From assembly GCF_039536745.1 (NCBI RefSeq), contig NZ_BAAAZE010000009.1:18726-82725 (forward strand): a stretch of 64,000 nucleotides of DNA, in the 5' to 3' direction. This DNA comes from Actimicrobium antarcticum. GTDB lineage: Bacteria > Pseudomonadota > Gammaproteobacteria > Burkholderiales > Burkholderiaceae_D. A model generated the notes under the pieces. That model saw only the letters and a list, made by a program, of their open reading frames with translations. It did not search any database and was not told where the DNA came from. The position numbers and the translations under genes were made by a program. Positions 8,569-18,102 of this stretch are shown here, piece by piece (positions within the stretch are counted from its first letter, which is position 1; every line of letters starts with the position of its first letter).

Positions 8569-9465
8569 TTAGGTTTTCTTTCGCAGTAATTCAAGGAAGG
8601 CATGCAGCACCGGAGAATGGTTGTCGCGGCGCCAGGCGAGGCCGGTTTCGACTAACGGCGTCTTGCCGCGCAAGGTCTTGTATTCGACGCCGGGGCGCTT
8701 CAAATTTGACACGGATTGTGGCACAAGCGCGATGCCCATGCCTGCAGAAACGAGTCCGACGATGGTTTGCATCTGGATCGCTTCCTGGCCGATGCGCGGT
8801 GTCAATCCGGCTTCGTGAAAGGTCGCGAGGATCGCATCATGGAACGCGGGAGCGATCCGGCGCGGGAAAATAATCAGCGGGAATTCGGCGACGGTTTTCA
8901 GCGCCACCGGCGTTTTGCCGGCGAGCGCCTTGATGCCCGTTGGCGCCGCCAGGATTAGCGGCTCGGACAGCACCTGCCGGTAGGCCAGTTCGGCACCGGA
9001 TTTTTCGGGCAGCGGCGGGATCAGCAGGCCGACATCGATGCGGTTCTGGGCCAGGTCATCGAGCTGGATATCGGTCGTCGCTTCGCGCAATTCGATCTGC
9101 ACGTGCGGATAGTGTTCACGGAATTCGCGCAGGAAGGGCGGCAGCACGCTGTAATCGGCGGTCGAGACAAACGCCAGTACCAGTCGGCCCGATTCACCCG
9201 ACGCGGCCTGATGCACTAGTTCCGGCAGTGCATGCGCTTGTGCCAGCAGTCGCCGCGCTTCGGTCAGCAGCGCGCTGCCGGCGGGCGTCAACGCGACGCT
9301 GCGATTGGTGCGGGCGAACAGGCTATTGCCGAGCGTGGCTTCGAGCGCCTGAATGGTTTGCGATAGCGGCGGCTGCGTCATGTGCAGGCGCACGGCAGCG
9401 CGGCCGAAGTGCAATTCTTCAGCCACGGCAACGAAGTAACGCAACTGGCGCAGTTCGATCGTCAT
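8569..9465 (-). CDS. LysR-family transcriptional regulator
   Basis: This 298-residue regulator has the N-terminal winged helix-turn-helix (MTIELRQLRYFVAVAEELHF, TQPPLSQTIQALE) and a substrate-binding-like effector domain from about residue 90. It is transcribed divergently from ilvD across 118 bases, the standard LysR layout, so ilvD or its own operon is the most likely target. It also directly precedes lgt on the same strand. The effector cannot be inferred. Confidence 0.93.
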   Translation of the reverse strand: MTIELRQLRYFVAVAEELHFGRAAVRLHMTQPPLSQTIQALEATLGNSLFARTNRSVALTPAGSALLTEARRLLAQAHALPELVHQAASGESGRLVLAFVSTADYSVLPPFLREFREHYPHVQIELREATTDIQLDDLAQNRIDVGLLIPPLPEKSGAELAYRQVLSEPLILAAPTGIKALAGKTPVALKTVAEFPLIIFPRRIAPAFHDAILATFHEAGLTPRIGQEAIQMQTIVGLVSAGMGIALVPQSVSNLKRPGVEYKTLRGKTPLVETGLAWRRDNHSPVLHAFLELLRKKT

Positions 9466-9525
9466 TGGTGTTCGCCCAGGTTTTCGTTATATCCAAAACA
9501 TATCAATCACGTGCGAATCATATAT

Positions 9526-9555
9526 TTGACAGGTAGCCGTGTGCAAGGCACTGTA
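9526..9555 (+). promoter_or_regulatory. Candidate ilvD promoter in the LysR-ilvD divergent region
   Basis: TTGACA at 9526-9531 is a perfect -35 element. The -10 region about 18 bases on (ACTGTA, 9550-9555) is weak, which fits an activated promoter. AT-rich imperfect dyads just upstream (9488-9525) are where a LysR protein would be expected to bind. Confidence 0.4.
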
Positions 9556-9583
9556 GCGTTTTTATTTGCTTCCGGAGACTTCC

Positions 9584-11257
9584 ATGGCTTTCAATCGCCG
9601 CTCGAAAAACATTACCCAGGGCGTCTCGCGCAGCCCGAACCGTTCGATGTATTACGCCATGGGTTACGAGAAGGCCGACTTTGACAAACCGATGATTGGT
9701 ATCGCGAATGGTCATTCGACCATCACGCCGTGCAATTCCGGTTTGCAGAAGCTGGCCGATATCGCGATCTCCACCATCAAGGAAGCTGGCGGCAATCCGC
9801 AAGTGTTCGGTACACCGACCATTTCAGATGGCATGTCGATGGGTACCGAAGGGATGAAGTATTCGCTGATTTCGCGCGAAGTCATTGCCGATTGTATCGA
9901 GACCGCCGTCAACGGCCAGTGGCTCGATGGCTGTGTCGTCATCGGTGGCTGCGACAAGAACATGCCGGGCGGGATGATCGCCATGGCGCGCACCAACGTG
10001 CCCAGCATCTATGTCTATGGCGGCACCATCAAGCCGGGCAACTGGAAGGGCAAGGACCTGACGATCGTTTCAGCTTTCGAAGCAGTCGGTGAATTTTCGG
10101 CCGGACGCATGTCGCAGGAAGATTTCGATGGCATCGAGCGCAATGCCTGCCCATCGTCCGGTTCCTGCGGCGGGATGTACACGGCCAACACGATGTCGTC
10201 CTCGTTCGAAGCACTCGGCATGTCGCTGATGTACTCCTCGACGATGGCCAATCCGGACGACGAAAAAACCGGCTCCTGCGCCGCCTCGGCCCGTGTACTG
10301 GTCGAGGCAGTCAAGATGGACCTGAAGCCGCGCGACATCATTACCCGCAAGTCCATCGAGAACGCGGTGTCACTGATCATGGCCACCGGTGGCTCGACCA
10401 ACGCAGTGCTGCATTTCCTCGCAATCGCCCACGCTGCCGAAGTCGAATGGACACTGGACGATTTTGAAACCGTGCGCCGCAAGGTGCCGGTCATTTGTGA
10501 CCTGAAACCATCCGGCAAGTATGTCGCCACCGACCTGCACAAGGCTGGCGGTATTCCGCAAGTCATGAAGCTGTTGTTGAATGCCGGCCTGTTGCATGGT
10601 GACTGCATGACCATCACTGGCCGCACCATTGCCGAAGAACTGGCCGATGTGCCGGACGTGCCGCGTGCCGACCAGCAGGTGATTCATACGATTGAAAACG
10701 CGCTGTACAAGCAGGGTCATCTGGCCATCCTGAAAGGCAATTTGTCGCCAGAAGGTTGCGTCGCCAAGATCACTGGCCTGAAAAACCCGGTTATTACCGG
10801 ACCGGCGCGGGTGTTTGAAGACGAGTACACGGCAATGGACGCGATCCTGGCAGACCAAATCAAGCCGGGCGATGTGCTGGTGATGCGCTACCTCGGACCG
10901 AAGGGCGGACCAGGCATGCCGGAAATGCTGGCACCGACCTCGGCACTGATCGGCAAGGGCCTGGGCGAATCAGTCGGGCTGATTACCGATGGGCGTTTTT
11001 CGGGCGGTACCTGGGGCATGGTGGTCGGTCATGTCTCACCGGAAGCTTTCGACGGCGGCACCATTGCGGTGGTGCAGGAGGGCGATTCTGTCACCATCGA
11101 TGCACGGCAACTACTGATTCAGCTGAATGTGGCCGATGAAGAAATCGCGCGTCGACTGGCTTTGTGGAAAGCGCCTGCGCCACGCTACACGCGTGGAGTG
11201 CTGGCAAAGTTTGCGAAGTTGGCGTCGTCGGCGAGCAAGGGTGCGGTGACCGATTGA
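9584..11257 (+). CDS. ilvD: Dihydroxy-acid dehydratase
   Basis: This 557-residue Fe-S enzyme converts 2,3-dihydroxy acids to 2-keto acids in isoleucine and valine synthesis. Three conserved cysteines are in place: C50 (TITPCNSG), C123 (GGCDKNMPGG) and C195 (SSGSCGGMYTANT). The C-terminal GRFSGGTWGMVVGHVSPEA is also present. The start at 9584 has a GGAG site 8 bases upstream, and family members begin MAFNRRS-like; the frame extends six codons further upstream without homology. It is divergent from a LysR gene and apparently monocistronic. Confidence 0.97.
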   Translation: MAFNRRSKNITQGVSRSPNRSMYYAMGYEKADFDKPMIGIANGHSTITPCNSGLQKLADIAISTIKEAGGNPQVFGTPTISDGMSMGTEGMKYSLISREVIADCIETAVNGQWLDGCVVIGGCDKNMPGGMIAMARTNVPSIYVYGGTIKPGNWKGKDLTIVSAFEAVGEFSAGRMSQEDFDGIERNACPSSGSCGGMYTANTMSSSFEALGMSLMYSSTMANPDDEKTGSCAASARVLVEAVKMDLKPRDIITRKSIENAVSLIMATGGSTNAVLHFLAIAHAAEVEWTLDDFETVRRKVPVICDLKPSGKYVATDLHKAGGIPQVMKLLLNAGLLHGDCMTITGRTIAEELADVPDVPRADQQVIHTIENALYKQGHLAILKGNLSPEGCVAKITGLKNPVITGPARVFEDEYTAMDAILADQIKPGDVLVMRYLGPKGGPGMPEMLAPTSALIGKGLGESVGLITDGRFSGGTWGMVVGHVSPEAFDGGTIAVVQEGDSVTIDARQLLIQLNVADEEIARRLALWKAPAPRYTRGVLAKFAKLASSASKGAVTD

Positions 11258-11280
11258 TAGGATGGTGTCGGCGAGGCGGG

Positions 11281-11517
11281 TCAGCGACGACCGGGAGGTT
11301 TTTTCTCGAAGGTTTTCTTGACCCGCTCTTCGCGGATGCGATCGTTATCGTCATGTGCCTTGCGCTTGTCCAGTCCGAGCATGCGTTCGATGAATTCGAA
11401 CCAGATGAACGCAACTCCGAACAGCGCTGCGATCCACCACCAGGACAGATTAGCGACCGGGCCGATTTCGAAATACCGCAGTGACCCAAGGACAACGATG
11501 AGGATAATAATCGGCAT
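11281..11517 (-). CDS. Small Trp-rich membrane protein
   Basis: This 78-residue protein has two N-terminal hydrophobic segments (MPIIILIVVLGSLRYFEIGP, then NLSWWWIAALFGVAFIWFEF). A charged basic tail (LDKRKAHDDNDRIREERVKK) follows. The pattern matches the betaproteobacterial family described as small Trp-rich protein (TIGR04438), of unknown function. The start at 11517 gives the family's MPxxx opening; the longer frame to 11565 lacks similarity. It converges with ilvD, 23 bases away. Confidence 0.8.
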   Translation of the reverse strand: MPIIILIVVLGSLRYFEIGPVANLSWWWIAALFGVAFIWFEFIERMLGLDKRKAHDDNDRIREERVKKTFEKKPPGRR

Positions 11518-11677
11518 GGCAACTCCTATTTCTTTTAGGATATTGTGAAAGGAAGTAACGGTCAATCAAAGCGGTCAACCGATGCCTTGGCTAACCGTTG
11601 TTTTGCCACAATCAGTCGCGCTAGCGTTCTTGAAAAACCTCGGTAGAATCGGTCGCATCATAGATAGGGAGATGGCC

Positions 11678-11986
11678 ATGAAACGTTCATTTTTAGTAGC
11701 TCTCGCATTCACCGCCCTGGCGTCGAATGCGGCATACGCCAGCGCAGATCTGGCCAAGTCCAAGAATTGCATGGCTTGCCATGCAGTCGCCAACAAAGTC
11801 GTCGGCCCCGGTTTCAAGGATGTCGCTGCCAAATACGCAGGTCAGAAGGATGCCGAAGACAAGCTGACGCAAAAGGTATTGAAAGGTGGCAGCGGAGTCT
11901 GGGGCGCGGTACCTATGCCAGCCAATGCGCAGGTCAGCGAAGCCGAAGCACGCACGCTAGTGAAATGGATACTGTCATTGAAGTAA
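11678..11986 (+). CDS. Periplasmic class I cytochrome c
   Basis: This 102-residue protein has a signal peptide (MKRSFLVALAFTALASNAAYA) and one heme-binding CMACH (C31, C34, H35). A methionine in WGAVPMPANAQVS (M80) is the expected sixth heme ligand. This is the cytochrome c551/c552 type, which shuttles electrons in the periplasm to terminal oxidases or reductases. The start at 11678 is six bases after AGGGAG; another ATG at 11672 is too close to that site. No partner oxidase is adjacent. Confidence 0.92.
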   Translation: MKRSFLVALAFTALASNAAYASADLAKSKNCMACHAVANKVVGPGFKDVAAKYAGQKDAEDKLTQKVLKGGSGVWGAVPMPANAQVSEAEARTLVKWILSLK

Positions 11987-12301
11987 TGCGTGGTTGGCAT
12001 TTGTTCCAGTGACGGGATGCGGGTGAAAAAAAGCTGCGACGTCGCAAAGAAAAGGCGGTTTTTTCAGGCGACATCCAGTCCGAGCGATGCCAAACGGCGT
12101 GTTGTGCATTGTCACGGCGTTGCCAGCAGGCAGTTCCGTACACATCGGACAGCACCGCTGCTCCTGCCGGGTGTCCCCATCATCAGGATAATAAAAGGGA
12201 CTGTTATCAACAGAATTTGCCACCTCGCAATTTCATCAAATTTCGCCGTCTGCAGTCAGTTGACAGGACCAACTGGAGCCGGTCTCGCCCGCATCCCGCA
12301 C
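11987..12301. other. Convergent intergenic region, no gene seen
   Basis: These 315 bases lie between the cytochrome c gene and the converging chemoreceptor. Frames present are short and lack codon or family signals. I see no hairpin with a T tract, although one or two terminators would be expected here. Confidence 0.5.
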
Positions 12302-14035
12302 TCAATTGTCAATGCGTATATTGCGCGCTTTGCTGCGCGTGTGACCAACCGAGGTCAATGCAATCGGCGCCGGCGTGGTCCGACTGGCCAAGGATTTGAC
12401 GTGCAAGCCTGTCGCAGCCCGAGAATGTACGGATGTGGCTGCCAGAGGGTTGCTGAGGGCACGCACGTCGTCGTTAAGCTTGAACACACTGACGACCTTG
12501 GCAAGGCCGGCGGCTTGATCCTGTAACGATTCAGCCGCGGCTGCTGCTTGTTCGACCAGAGCCGCATTCTGTTGCGTCACCGTATCCATTTCAGTGATCG
12601 CTGTGTTGATTTGCTGGATACCCGCTTCCTGCTCACGTCCGGCGGATGCAATTTCGCTCATGATGTCGGTCACACGTTTGACGCTGGCGACGATTTCATC
12701 CATCGTGGCACCTGCCTGATTGACCAGCCTGCTACCGGCATCGACTTTCTCCACCGAGTCACCGATTAACTGCTTGATTTCTTTGGCGGCACCTGCCGAG
12801 CGTTGCGCAAGACTACGCACTTCGGTGGCAACCACGGCAAAGCCGCGGCCCTGTTCCCCGGCGCGTGCCGCTTCCACTGCGGCGTTCAAGGCGAGGATAT
12901 TGGTTTGAAACGCAATGCCGTCGATGACGCTGATGATGTCGACGATTTTCCTGGCCGATTCGTTGATCTCGCTCATCGTACCAATGACTTGCGCCACTAC
13001 AGCGCCGCCCTTGACGGCGATCTCCGATGCAGATGCCGCCAATTGATTGGCCTGACGCGCATTCTCGCCATTTTGCTTGACCGTCGACGTCAATTCTTCC
13101 ATTGACGAGGCGGTTTCTTCCAGCGCACTGGCCTGTTGTTCAGTGCGCGACGACAAATCCAGATTGCCGCTGGCGATTTCGCTCGAAGCAGTCACGATCA
13201 CATTAGTTCCACTGCGTACCTGACCAACAATCCCGACCAGGCCGTCGCACATTCTTTTCATCGCGAATAACAGGCTGGCCTCGTCATGGGGCGCCACTTG
13301 CACCGCGACCGTCAAATCCCCGTCGGCGATCTTGCCGGCGATGGCGGCGGCATAGTCCGGCTCGCCCCCCAGCGACTTGAGCAATCCGCGCGTGATCGAC
13401 ACCGAGATGAAGATGCCGAGGATCAGAGTCACGGCGAAGAGAATCAGCAACGCGCTCTGTGAATTGGCAAAGGTCGATTCTGCCGCGGCGATGCCGGATT
13501 TCGTCAAGGCATTTTCATAGGCGATGAAGTCCTTGATCGCCTGGATGTACACCGTTTGCAGGCTGTTGGTTTGGGTGAACATCAATTCAACGGCGCGATC
13601 GTTCTGTTCCGCTTTCTTCATTTCCAGTACCTGATTGCGACTTGCACCGTATGCCTTGCGTTGTGCCACCACAGTGGCTAGCAGTGCCTTCTCCTGATCG
13701 CTTGACAGCATTTTCTCGAGCGTTTTCGTATTGTCGTTGACCAGTTTGACGGTATCGACAAGAACACTGCGCGCACGTGCGATCGACGCCTGATCGGCGC
13801 CCGGACGACCGTCGGAAGTAACGATGTAGGCAAACGCGCGGGCATAATCATAGGCGGCCTGGATGTTTTGATTCGCCAGTTCGGTTTTTGGCAGCACGCT
13901 GTTGGTGACAATCCGAAAGCTGCCCATGACCGAAGACAGCGTCAGGATGCCGGTGATTGCCAGCGCTGCTGCAAAACACAAGACAAGGCCGAAGGCGCCA
14001 CCAAGCCGAATACCGATTCTGAGATTATTGAGCAT
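12302..14035 (-). CDS. Methyl-accepting chemotaxis protein (four-helix-bundle sensor)
   Basis: This 577-residue chemoreceptor has a membrane helix at residues 8-30, a helical periplasmic sensor of about 160 residues typical of 4HB_MCP, and a second membrane helix near 190-210. A HAMP domain (GLLKSLGGEPDYAAAIAGKI onward) and the cytoplasmic signalling coiled coil with the conserved tip (AFQTNILALNAAVEAARAGE) follow. No CheR-docking pentapeptide is present at the C-terminus, which ends NIRIDN. The ligand is unknown. The start is set at MLNNLRIG (14035), where the first membrane helix follows; the 44-codon upstream extension is not receptor-like. No other che genes are nearby. Confidence 0.93.
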   Translation of the reverse strand: MLNNLRIGIRLGGAFGLVLCFAAALAITGILTLSSVMGSFRIVTNSVLPKTELANQNIQAAYDYARAFAYIVTSDGRPGADQASIARARSVLVDTVKLVNDNTKTLEKMLSSDQEKALLATVVAQRKAYGASRNQVLEMKKAEQNDRAVELMFTQTNSLQTVYIQAIKDFIAYENALTKSGIAAAESTFANSQSALLILFAVTLILGIFISVSITRGLLKSLGGEPDYAAAIAGKIADGDLTVAVQVAPHDEASLLFAMKRMCDGLVGIVGQVRSGTNVIVTASSEIASGNLDLSSRTEQQASALEETASSMEELTSTVKQNGENARQANQLAASASEIAVKGGAVVAQVIGTMSEINESARKIVDIISVIDGIAFQTNILALNAAVEAARAGEQGRGFAVVATEVRSLAQRSAGAAKEIKQLIGDSVEKVDAGSRLVNQAGATMDEIVASVKRVTDIMSEIASAGREQEAGIQQINTAITEMDTVTQQNAALVEQAAAAAESLQDQAAGLAKVVSVFKLNDDVRALSNPLAATSVHSRAATGLHVKSLASRTTPAPIALTSVGHTRSKARNIRIDN

Positions 14036-15033
14036 CGCTGATTTCTTTCCGGTTGTATGGGCGTGCACAGGCGGTGCACTGGTGGCGGACCAATGAGACG
14101 AGTCCACTGCGGGAAGCGTATTCAAGTCTATCCAATGGCTCACGGAATTGCGATGCAGGAAAGACAAGGGACTATTGGTGGCGGGGCAAAAACGGCGCCC
14201 TCCGCAGCGTGTACAGCCACCGAAAGTCGAAGTTGGACATTATCCTTTGAGCGGCTTTCCCGAATGGAAAGCGGGAAAAATTGGCTAAATGTAATTTCGC
14301 ACCTTGTTTGCAGAGCTACAGATGAGTACCAAAAGTTTTTTTAGCGGCGTGCGATTTTGGCCAATTTTGCATTCCTGCGATTTTATGGAAAATAACCAAC
14401 TGGTCACTATTGCTGATGCGGGGCGGCTACCGCCGTGGATGGATTAGTCGCTGTATGCGTAGGGAGGAGAATTTGGCCCGCAATCGTTGAATGTGATGCG
14501 GCGGGACGGATTCCGCTGAGCCTGTCCGGGATACACAGGCCCGTATGTCGTCGTGGTTGAGTAGGTGCAAACCGGCAATGGTTGATACCTCTGTCTAGCG
14601 AGAAACAGTGCGGCAATTGGCAGCGTAGTATTTCTACGCGAGAAGGGCGATGAACCCATCGCAGTGGTGGCTTAACGATCTTGCTGGTTCGGTCATGCGC
14701 ATCAGTAAATACGGCTAGAACGGCCTCTACCGCGCTTTTGTTCCGGTTTCTGCCGTCGTCCGGCCAGGCCCAAGGCAAGATATCCTCAAGTAAGAACGCA
14801 CCCCTTCACTGCATCCCCGGGGACCTGTACCACCTCGGCCTGACTACAAAAGCTGTGCGGTCTCAGGCCGGCTCGCCCTGCTCCACGGCGCGATACCCCC
14901 GGTTCTTGAACTTGGGCTTACAGCCTCGCTCTGCGCTTTTGCTCAACGGTCGGTTACCCTTCGCAATCGTGTCAGACTTTGCTCGCTGTAATCAGATTGC
15001 TGCGGGACTTGATCCCGCAGCAGTGCATCCAGC
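14036..15033. other. 1-kb gene-poor stretch
   Basis: I find no convincing gene. The longest frames lack recognisable domains. One leftward 71-codon frame (14444-14659) has a hydrophobic start and a Thr/Pro/Tyr-rich body (TYSTTTTYGPVYPG) that could be a decayed lipoprotein, but there is no lipobox in position. The right end of the chemoreceptor promoter and the 3' region of the metallo-hydrolase gene lie here. Confidence 0.45.
14998..15022 (-). terminator. Perfect hairpin past the metallo-hydrolase gene
   Basis: A perfect 10-bp stem TGCTGCGGGA / TCCCGCAGCA with a 5-base loop lies 12 bases beyond the stop of the leftward gene at 15034. The downstream side is not T-rich, so termination would be weak or Rho-assisted. 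Confidence 0.5.
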
Positions 15034-16035
15034 TTAGCGGCCGATACCGAATGGTGCGTACTGCACCGGTACCCAGCCATAGCTGGCGCCGTCGATACGG
15101 ACTTGTCCGATGCCAGGGAAGGGCAGGTGCGTACCGGCAATGAAGTATTGTTTTTTGGCCGCTTCGTCGAACATTTTTTTACGTGCCGGGATCGCCTTGC
15201 TGCTGTCGTTATCGAAGCCGATGGCGATGCGGGGACGCGAGAACTGCATGGCATAGCTATGGATCAGGTCGCCCAGCACGATCATGGTCTGGTCTTTCGA
15301 TGTCACCTGAAAGCTGGTATGGCCAGGTGTGTGACCCGGCGTGGCGATGGAGACGATACCCGGAACGATGGCGTCACCACCAGTGAATGGTTTGAACTTT
15401 CCAGCGGCAATGTAGGGTTGCACCGATTCACGCGCCATCTTGAAAAACCCTTGCGAGTCCTTGGGCGCTTTGGCGGCGGTGTCTTCATTCAGCCAGAAAT
15501 CCGATTCCGCTTGTGCGGTACGCAAGGTCGCGTTCGGAAATGCCAGCGAGCCGTCTGCAGCGATCAGGCCGCAGGCGTGATCAGGATGCAGATGGGTAAT
15601 CACGACGGTGTCGATTTGCGCAGCCTCGTAGCCCGATGCTTTCAGGTTGGCAGCCAGAGCACCGAGCGTCGGACCGAAGCACTTTGCCGAACCGGTGTCG
15701 ACCAGAACCAGATTGGTGCCGGTGTTGATCAGGTAGGCATTCACGGCAGTCTGGATACCTTTTTTGTTCACAAAGGCATTGGCCAGCAGCTTCTGGACTT
15801 CTTTTGGCGTGGCGTTTTTGAACAGCGATTGATCGAGTTCGATGTAGCCGTCATACAGCGCCGTGACTTCGATATCGCCCAGCGCCATCCGATAGAATCC
15901 CGGCACCTGCGTCTTGACTTGTGGAGTTGCTGCTGCCTGAACCAATACAGGCGCCATCATTGTGCAGGCGGTTGCACTGGCGAGGGCCAGCGACAGCAGA
16001 CTGCGTTTTGCAAAATGAAAAGGTGTTGATCGCAT
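15034..16035 (-). CDS. Secreted metallo-beta-lactamase-fold hydrolase
   Basis: This 333-residue protein has a signal peptide (MRSTPFHFAKRSLLSLALAS, cleavage likely after VQA). The MBL-fold zinc motif is THLHPDHACG, and further ligands are in ATPGHTPGH, VLGDLIH and the late AGTHLPFPG. The arrangement is that of periplasmic MBL hydrolases of the lactonase/AttM-like side of the fold rather than proven antibiotic-hydrolysing lactamases. The substrate is unknown. It stands alone, with a hairpin downstream. Confidence 0.85.
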   Translation of the reverse strand: MRSTPFHFAKRSLLSLALASATACTMMAPVLVQAAATPQVKTQVPGFYRMALGDIEVTALYDGYIELDQSLFKNATPKEVQKLLANAFVNKKGIQTAVNAYLINTGTNLVLVDTGSAKCFGPTLGALAANLKASGYEAAQIDTVVITHLHPDHACGLIAADGSLAFPNATLRTAQAESDFWLNEDTAAKAPKDSQGFFKMARESVQPYIAAGKFKPFTGGDAIVPGIVSIATPGHTPGHTSFQVTSKDQTMIVLGDLIHSYAMQFSRPRIAIGFDNDSSKAIPARKKMFDEAAKKQYFIAGTHLPFPGIGQVRIDGASYGWVPVQYAPFGIGR

Positions 16036-16187
16036 GAAAAGTGTCCGTGTGGTTGATTAGGGATGAACCGGGAAAATGTCTTGATGTTTTTTCCGCCATA
16101 GAGGATAGGCGATTTGCAAGATTTTTGCCGGCGCTGGCTATCATTCGCCAGACCCACGCGTTCAGTTCGACCGAAGAAACGGGCAAA

Positions 16188-16222
16188 AAAAAAGCGCCCC
16201 CTACCTTGCGGTCGGGGCGCTT
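16188..16222 (-). terminator. Rho-independent terminator after the substrate-binding protein gene
   Basis: The arms AAGCGCCCC and GGGGCGCTT (16192-16200, 16214-16222) surround a 13-base loop. In the leftward direction nine T residues follow, so this is a strong terminator 18 bases past the stop at 16240. Confidence 0.9.
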
Positions 16223-16239
16223 CATGGAGCTTGTTCTAA

Positions 16240-17391
16240 TTACTTGGTCACAGCCAGCAGGACACGCTTGCCACCCTTGTAGGTATACAGGGTCAGTGTG
16301 CCGTCCTTGATATCGCCTTTGGCATCAAAAGCGATATTGCCGGTCACACCCTTGTGCTGGATTTTTGCCAGGACTGGAGCGTACTTTGCAGGGTCAGCCG
16401 AGCCGGCCTGAACCATCGCATCAACCATCGTCATGACGGAGTCATACACGTACGGTGCATAAATCTGCACATCGATGCCAAACTTCTTCTTGTAGGCTGC
16501 CTTGAAATCGTCCATGCCTTTTTTCTGGGCATCTTCGACACCGCCGGCTTCAGCGCAAACGACCTGGTTGTCTGCCATGGCATCGCCAGCCAGAGTTGCC
16601 AGCGCTTCGGAGCAAATACCATCACCGCCCATGAACTTGGCATTAATGCCAAGCTGTTTCATCTGGCGCAGCATCGGGCCGGCAACGGCATCCATGCCGC
16701 CGAAGAACACGACATCAGGATTTTTCGATTTGATCGACGTCAGGATGGCATTGAAGTCGGTTGCCTTGTCGTTGGTGTACTGGGTTGCGACGACTTCGAC
16801 GCCTGACCCCTTGCTCTTGACACCCTTGATGAACTCTTCTGCAACGCCCTGGCCGTAGGCGGTACGGTCATCGATGACCGCAACTTTCTTGGCTTTCAAT
16901 ACCTGGGCTGCGTAGCGGCCCAGTGTGCCACCGAGCTGGCCGTCATTGGCAACTACGCGAAAGGCCGTTTTGAAGCCTTGCTGCGTGTACTTTGGATTGG
17001 TTGCCGATGGGGAGATTTGCGGGATGCCGGCTTCGTAGTAGATCTTCGAGGCTGGAATCGTGGTGCCGGAATTCAGGTGACCGATAACGCCGTTGACTTT
17101 GGCATCGACCAGTTTCTGTGCGACTGCGGTACCCTGTTTAGGATCGGCTGCATCGTCTTCTGGAAGCAATTCAAACTTGACCTTCTTGCCGCCGATCATC
17201 ACGCCTTTGGCGTTCAGTTCGTCGATTGCCATCTTTGCGCCATTTTCGTTGTCTTTACCCAGATGCGCGATCGCACCTGAAATTGGACCAACGTGACCGA
17301 TCTTGATGACTTGTTCCTGTGCTGAGGCAGTCCCTGCCAGAGCAAAGGCAATCGCGCCAGCGAGTGGAATCATTTTTGTCTTGAACTGCAT
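16240..17391 (-). CDS. Branched-chain amino acid ABC transporter substrate-binding protein
   Basis: This 383-residue periplasmic protein has a signal peptide (MQFKTKMIPLAGAIAFALAG, cleavage after ASA). The mature LivJ/LivK fold follows: VIKIGHVGPISGAIAHLGKD, AVIDDRTAYGQGVAEEF and FMGGDGICSEALATLAGD. It delivers leucine-type or related amino acids to an ABC importer. The permease and ATPase genes are not adjacent, so it is an orphan or a spare binding protein. The start at 17391 has AGGAG upstream. The divergent AsnC-type regulator 152 bases away is a candidate controller. Confidence 0.93.
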   Translation of the reverse strand: MQFKTKMIPLAGAIAFALAGTASAQEQVIKIGHVGPISGAIAHLGKDNENGAKMAIDELNAKGVMIGGKKVKFELLPEDDAADPKQGTAVAQKLVDAKVNGVIGHLNSGTTIPASKIYYEAGIPQISPSATNPKYTQQGFKTAFRVVANDGQLGGTLGRYAAQVLKAKKVAVIDDRTAYGQGVAEEFIKGVKSKGSGVEVVATQYTNDKATDFNAILTSIKSKNPDVVFFGGMDAVAGPMLRQMKQLGINAKFMGGDGICSEALATLAGDAMADNQVVCAEAGGVEDAQKKGMDDFKAAYKKKFGIDVQIYAPYVYDSVMTMVDAMVQAGSADPAKYAPVLAKIQHKGVTGNIAFDAKGDIKDGTLTLYTYKGGKRVLLAVTK

Positions 17392-17543
17392 ATTTACGCT
17401 CCTGAGGATTGAAAAAAAACAAGCTTGCTGCAACACTGCCAATTCAGTTTTTCCTGCATTCTGAACAACAAGGACGTTACAACACAAAAACCCGATCGCA
17501 TAGCGTTTTTGTGCGGTTTTCTTTTCCATTCGCTCAATTTTAT

Positions 17544-18053
17544 ATGCCTAAATTTTACGCGCTCGATAAAGTCGATCGCAAGCTGCTGAACCTGCTGCAA
17601 AAGGACAATCAGACGCCGACACGGACCTTGGCAGACAAGGCTCATATTTCACAACCAACCTGCTTGCGTCGTCTGCGCGATTTGCGCGCCGCAGGAATCA
17701 TTGGTGCCGATGTGTCGCTGGTTGATCCGTTCGCACTAGGCTACGGCATGCTGGCTTTTCTCGAAATTTCACTAACCAATCAGTCTGACGAATGCATGCA
17801 GGCATTCGAAGTCCGGATGGACAAGGAAACCGAGGTCATGCAGTGTTATTTCGTGTCGGGAGATTTCGATTATTTCCTGGCTGTCCATGTGATCGATATG
17901 GACGCCTACTATCAATTTGTGCGCAGAGTTATTTCAGGCTCCGGCAACGTGCGGCACTTTCAGTCCCGTTTTCCGATGAAGCGCTCCAAGTTCGCGACCC
18001 AAATTGTCTTCGATGAAAAGCTGGCGGAAATCCAGGTGCGCACAAGCAAGTGA
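17544..18053 (+). CDS. AsnC/Lrp-family transcriptional regulator
   Basis: This 169-residue regulator has the N-terminal helix-turn-helix (LDKVDRKLLNLLQKDNQTPT, ISQPTCLRRLRDLRAAG) and the RAM effector domain with the conserved CYFVSGDFDYFLAVHV. It is divergent from the amino-acid binding protein gene and ends 50 bases before the converging dadA. The ligand is probably an amino acid. It differs from the Lrp orthologue at 19510 in both the recognition helix and the C-terminus. Confidence 0.92.
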   Translation: MPKFYALDKVDRKLLNLLQKDNQTPTRTLADKAHISQPTCLRRLRDLRAAGIIGADVSLVDPFALGYGMLAFLEISLTNQSDECMQAFEVRMDKETEVMQCYFVSGDFDYFLAVHVIDMDAYYQFVRRVISGSGNVRHFQSRFPMKRSKFATQIVFDEKLAEIQVRTSK

Positions 18054-18102
18054 AAGCGGTTGCGGCACCCGCTGCTCACACTGTTAGTGTTGCGCGAACC
18101 TG

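Noticed and set aside
14407..14778. 123-codon leftward frame
   Set aside because: Composition is random-like, with no domain, signal or ribosome site; it overlaps the better but still doubtful frame at 14444-14659.
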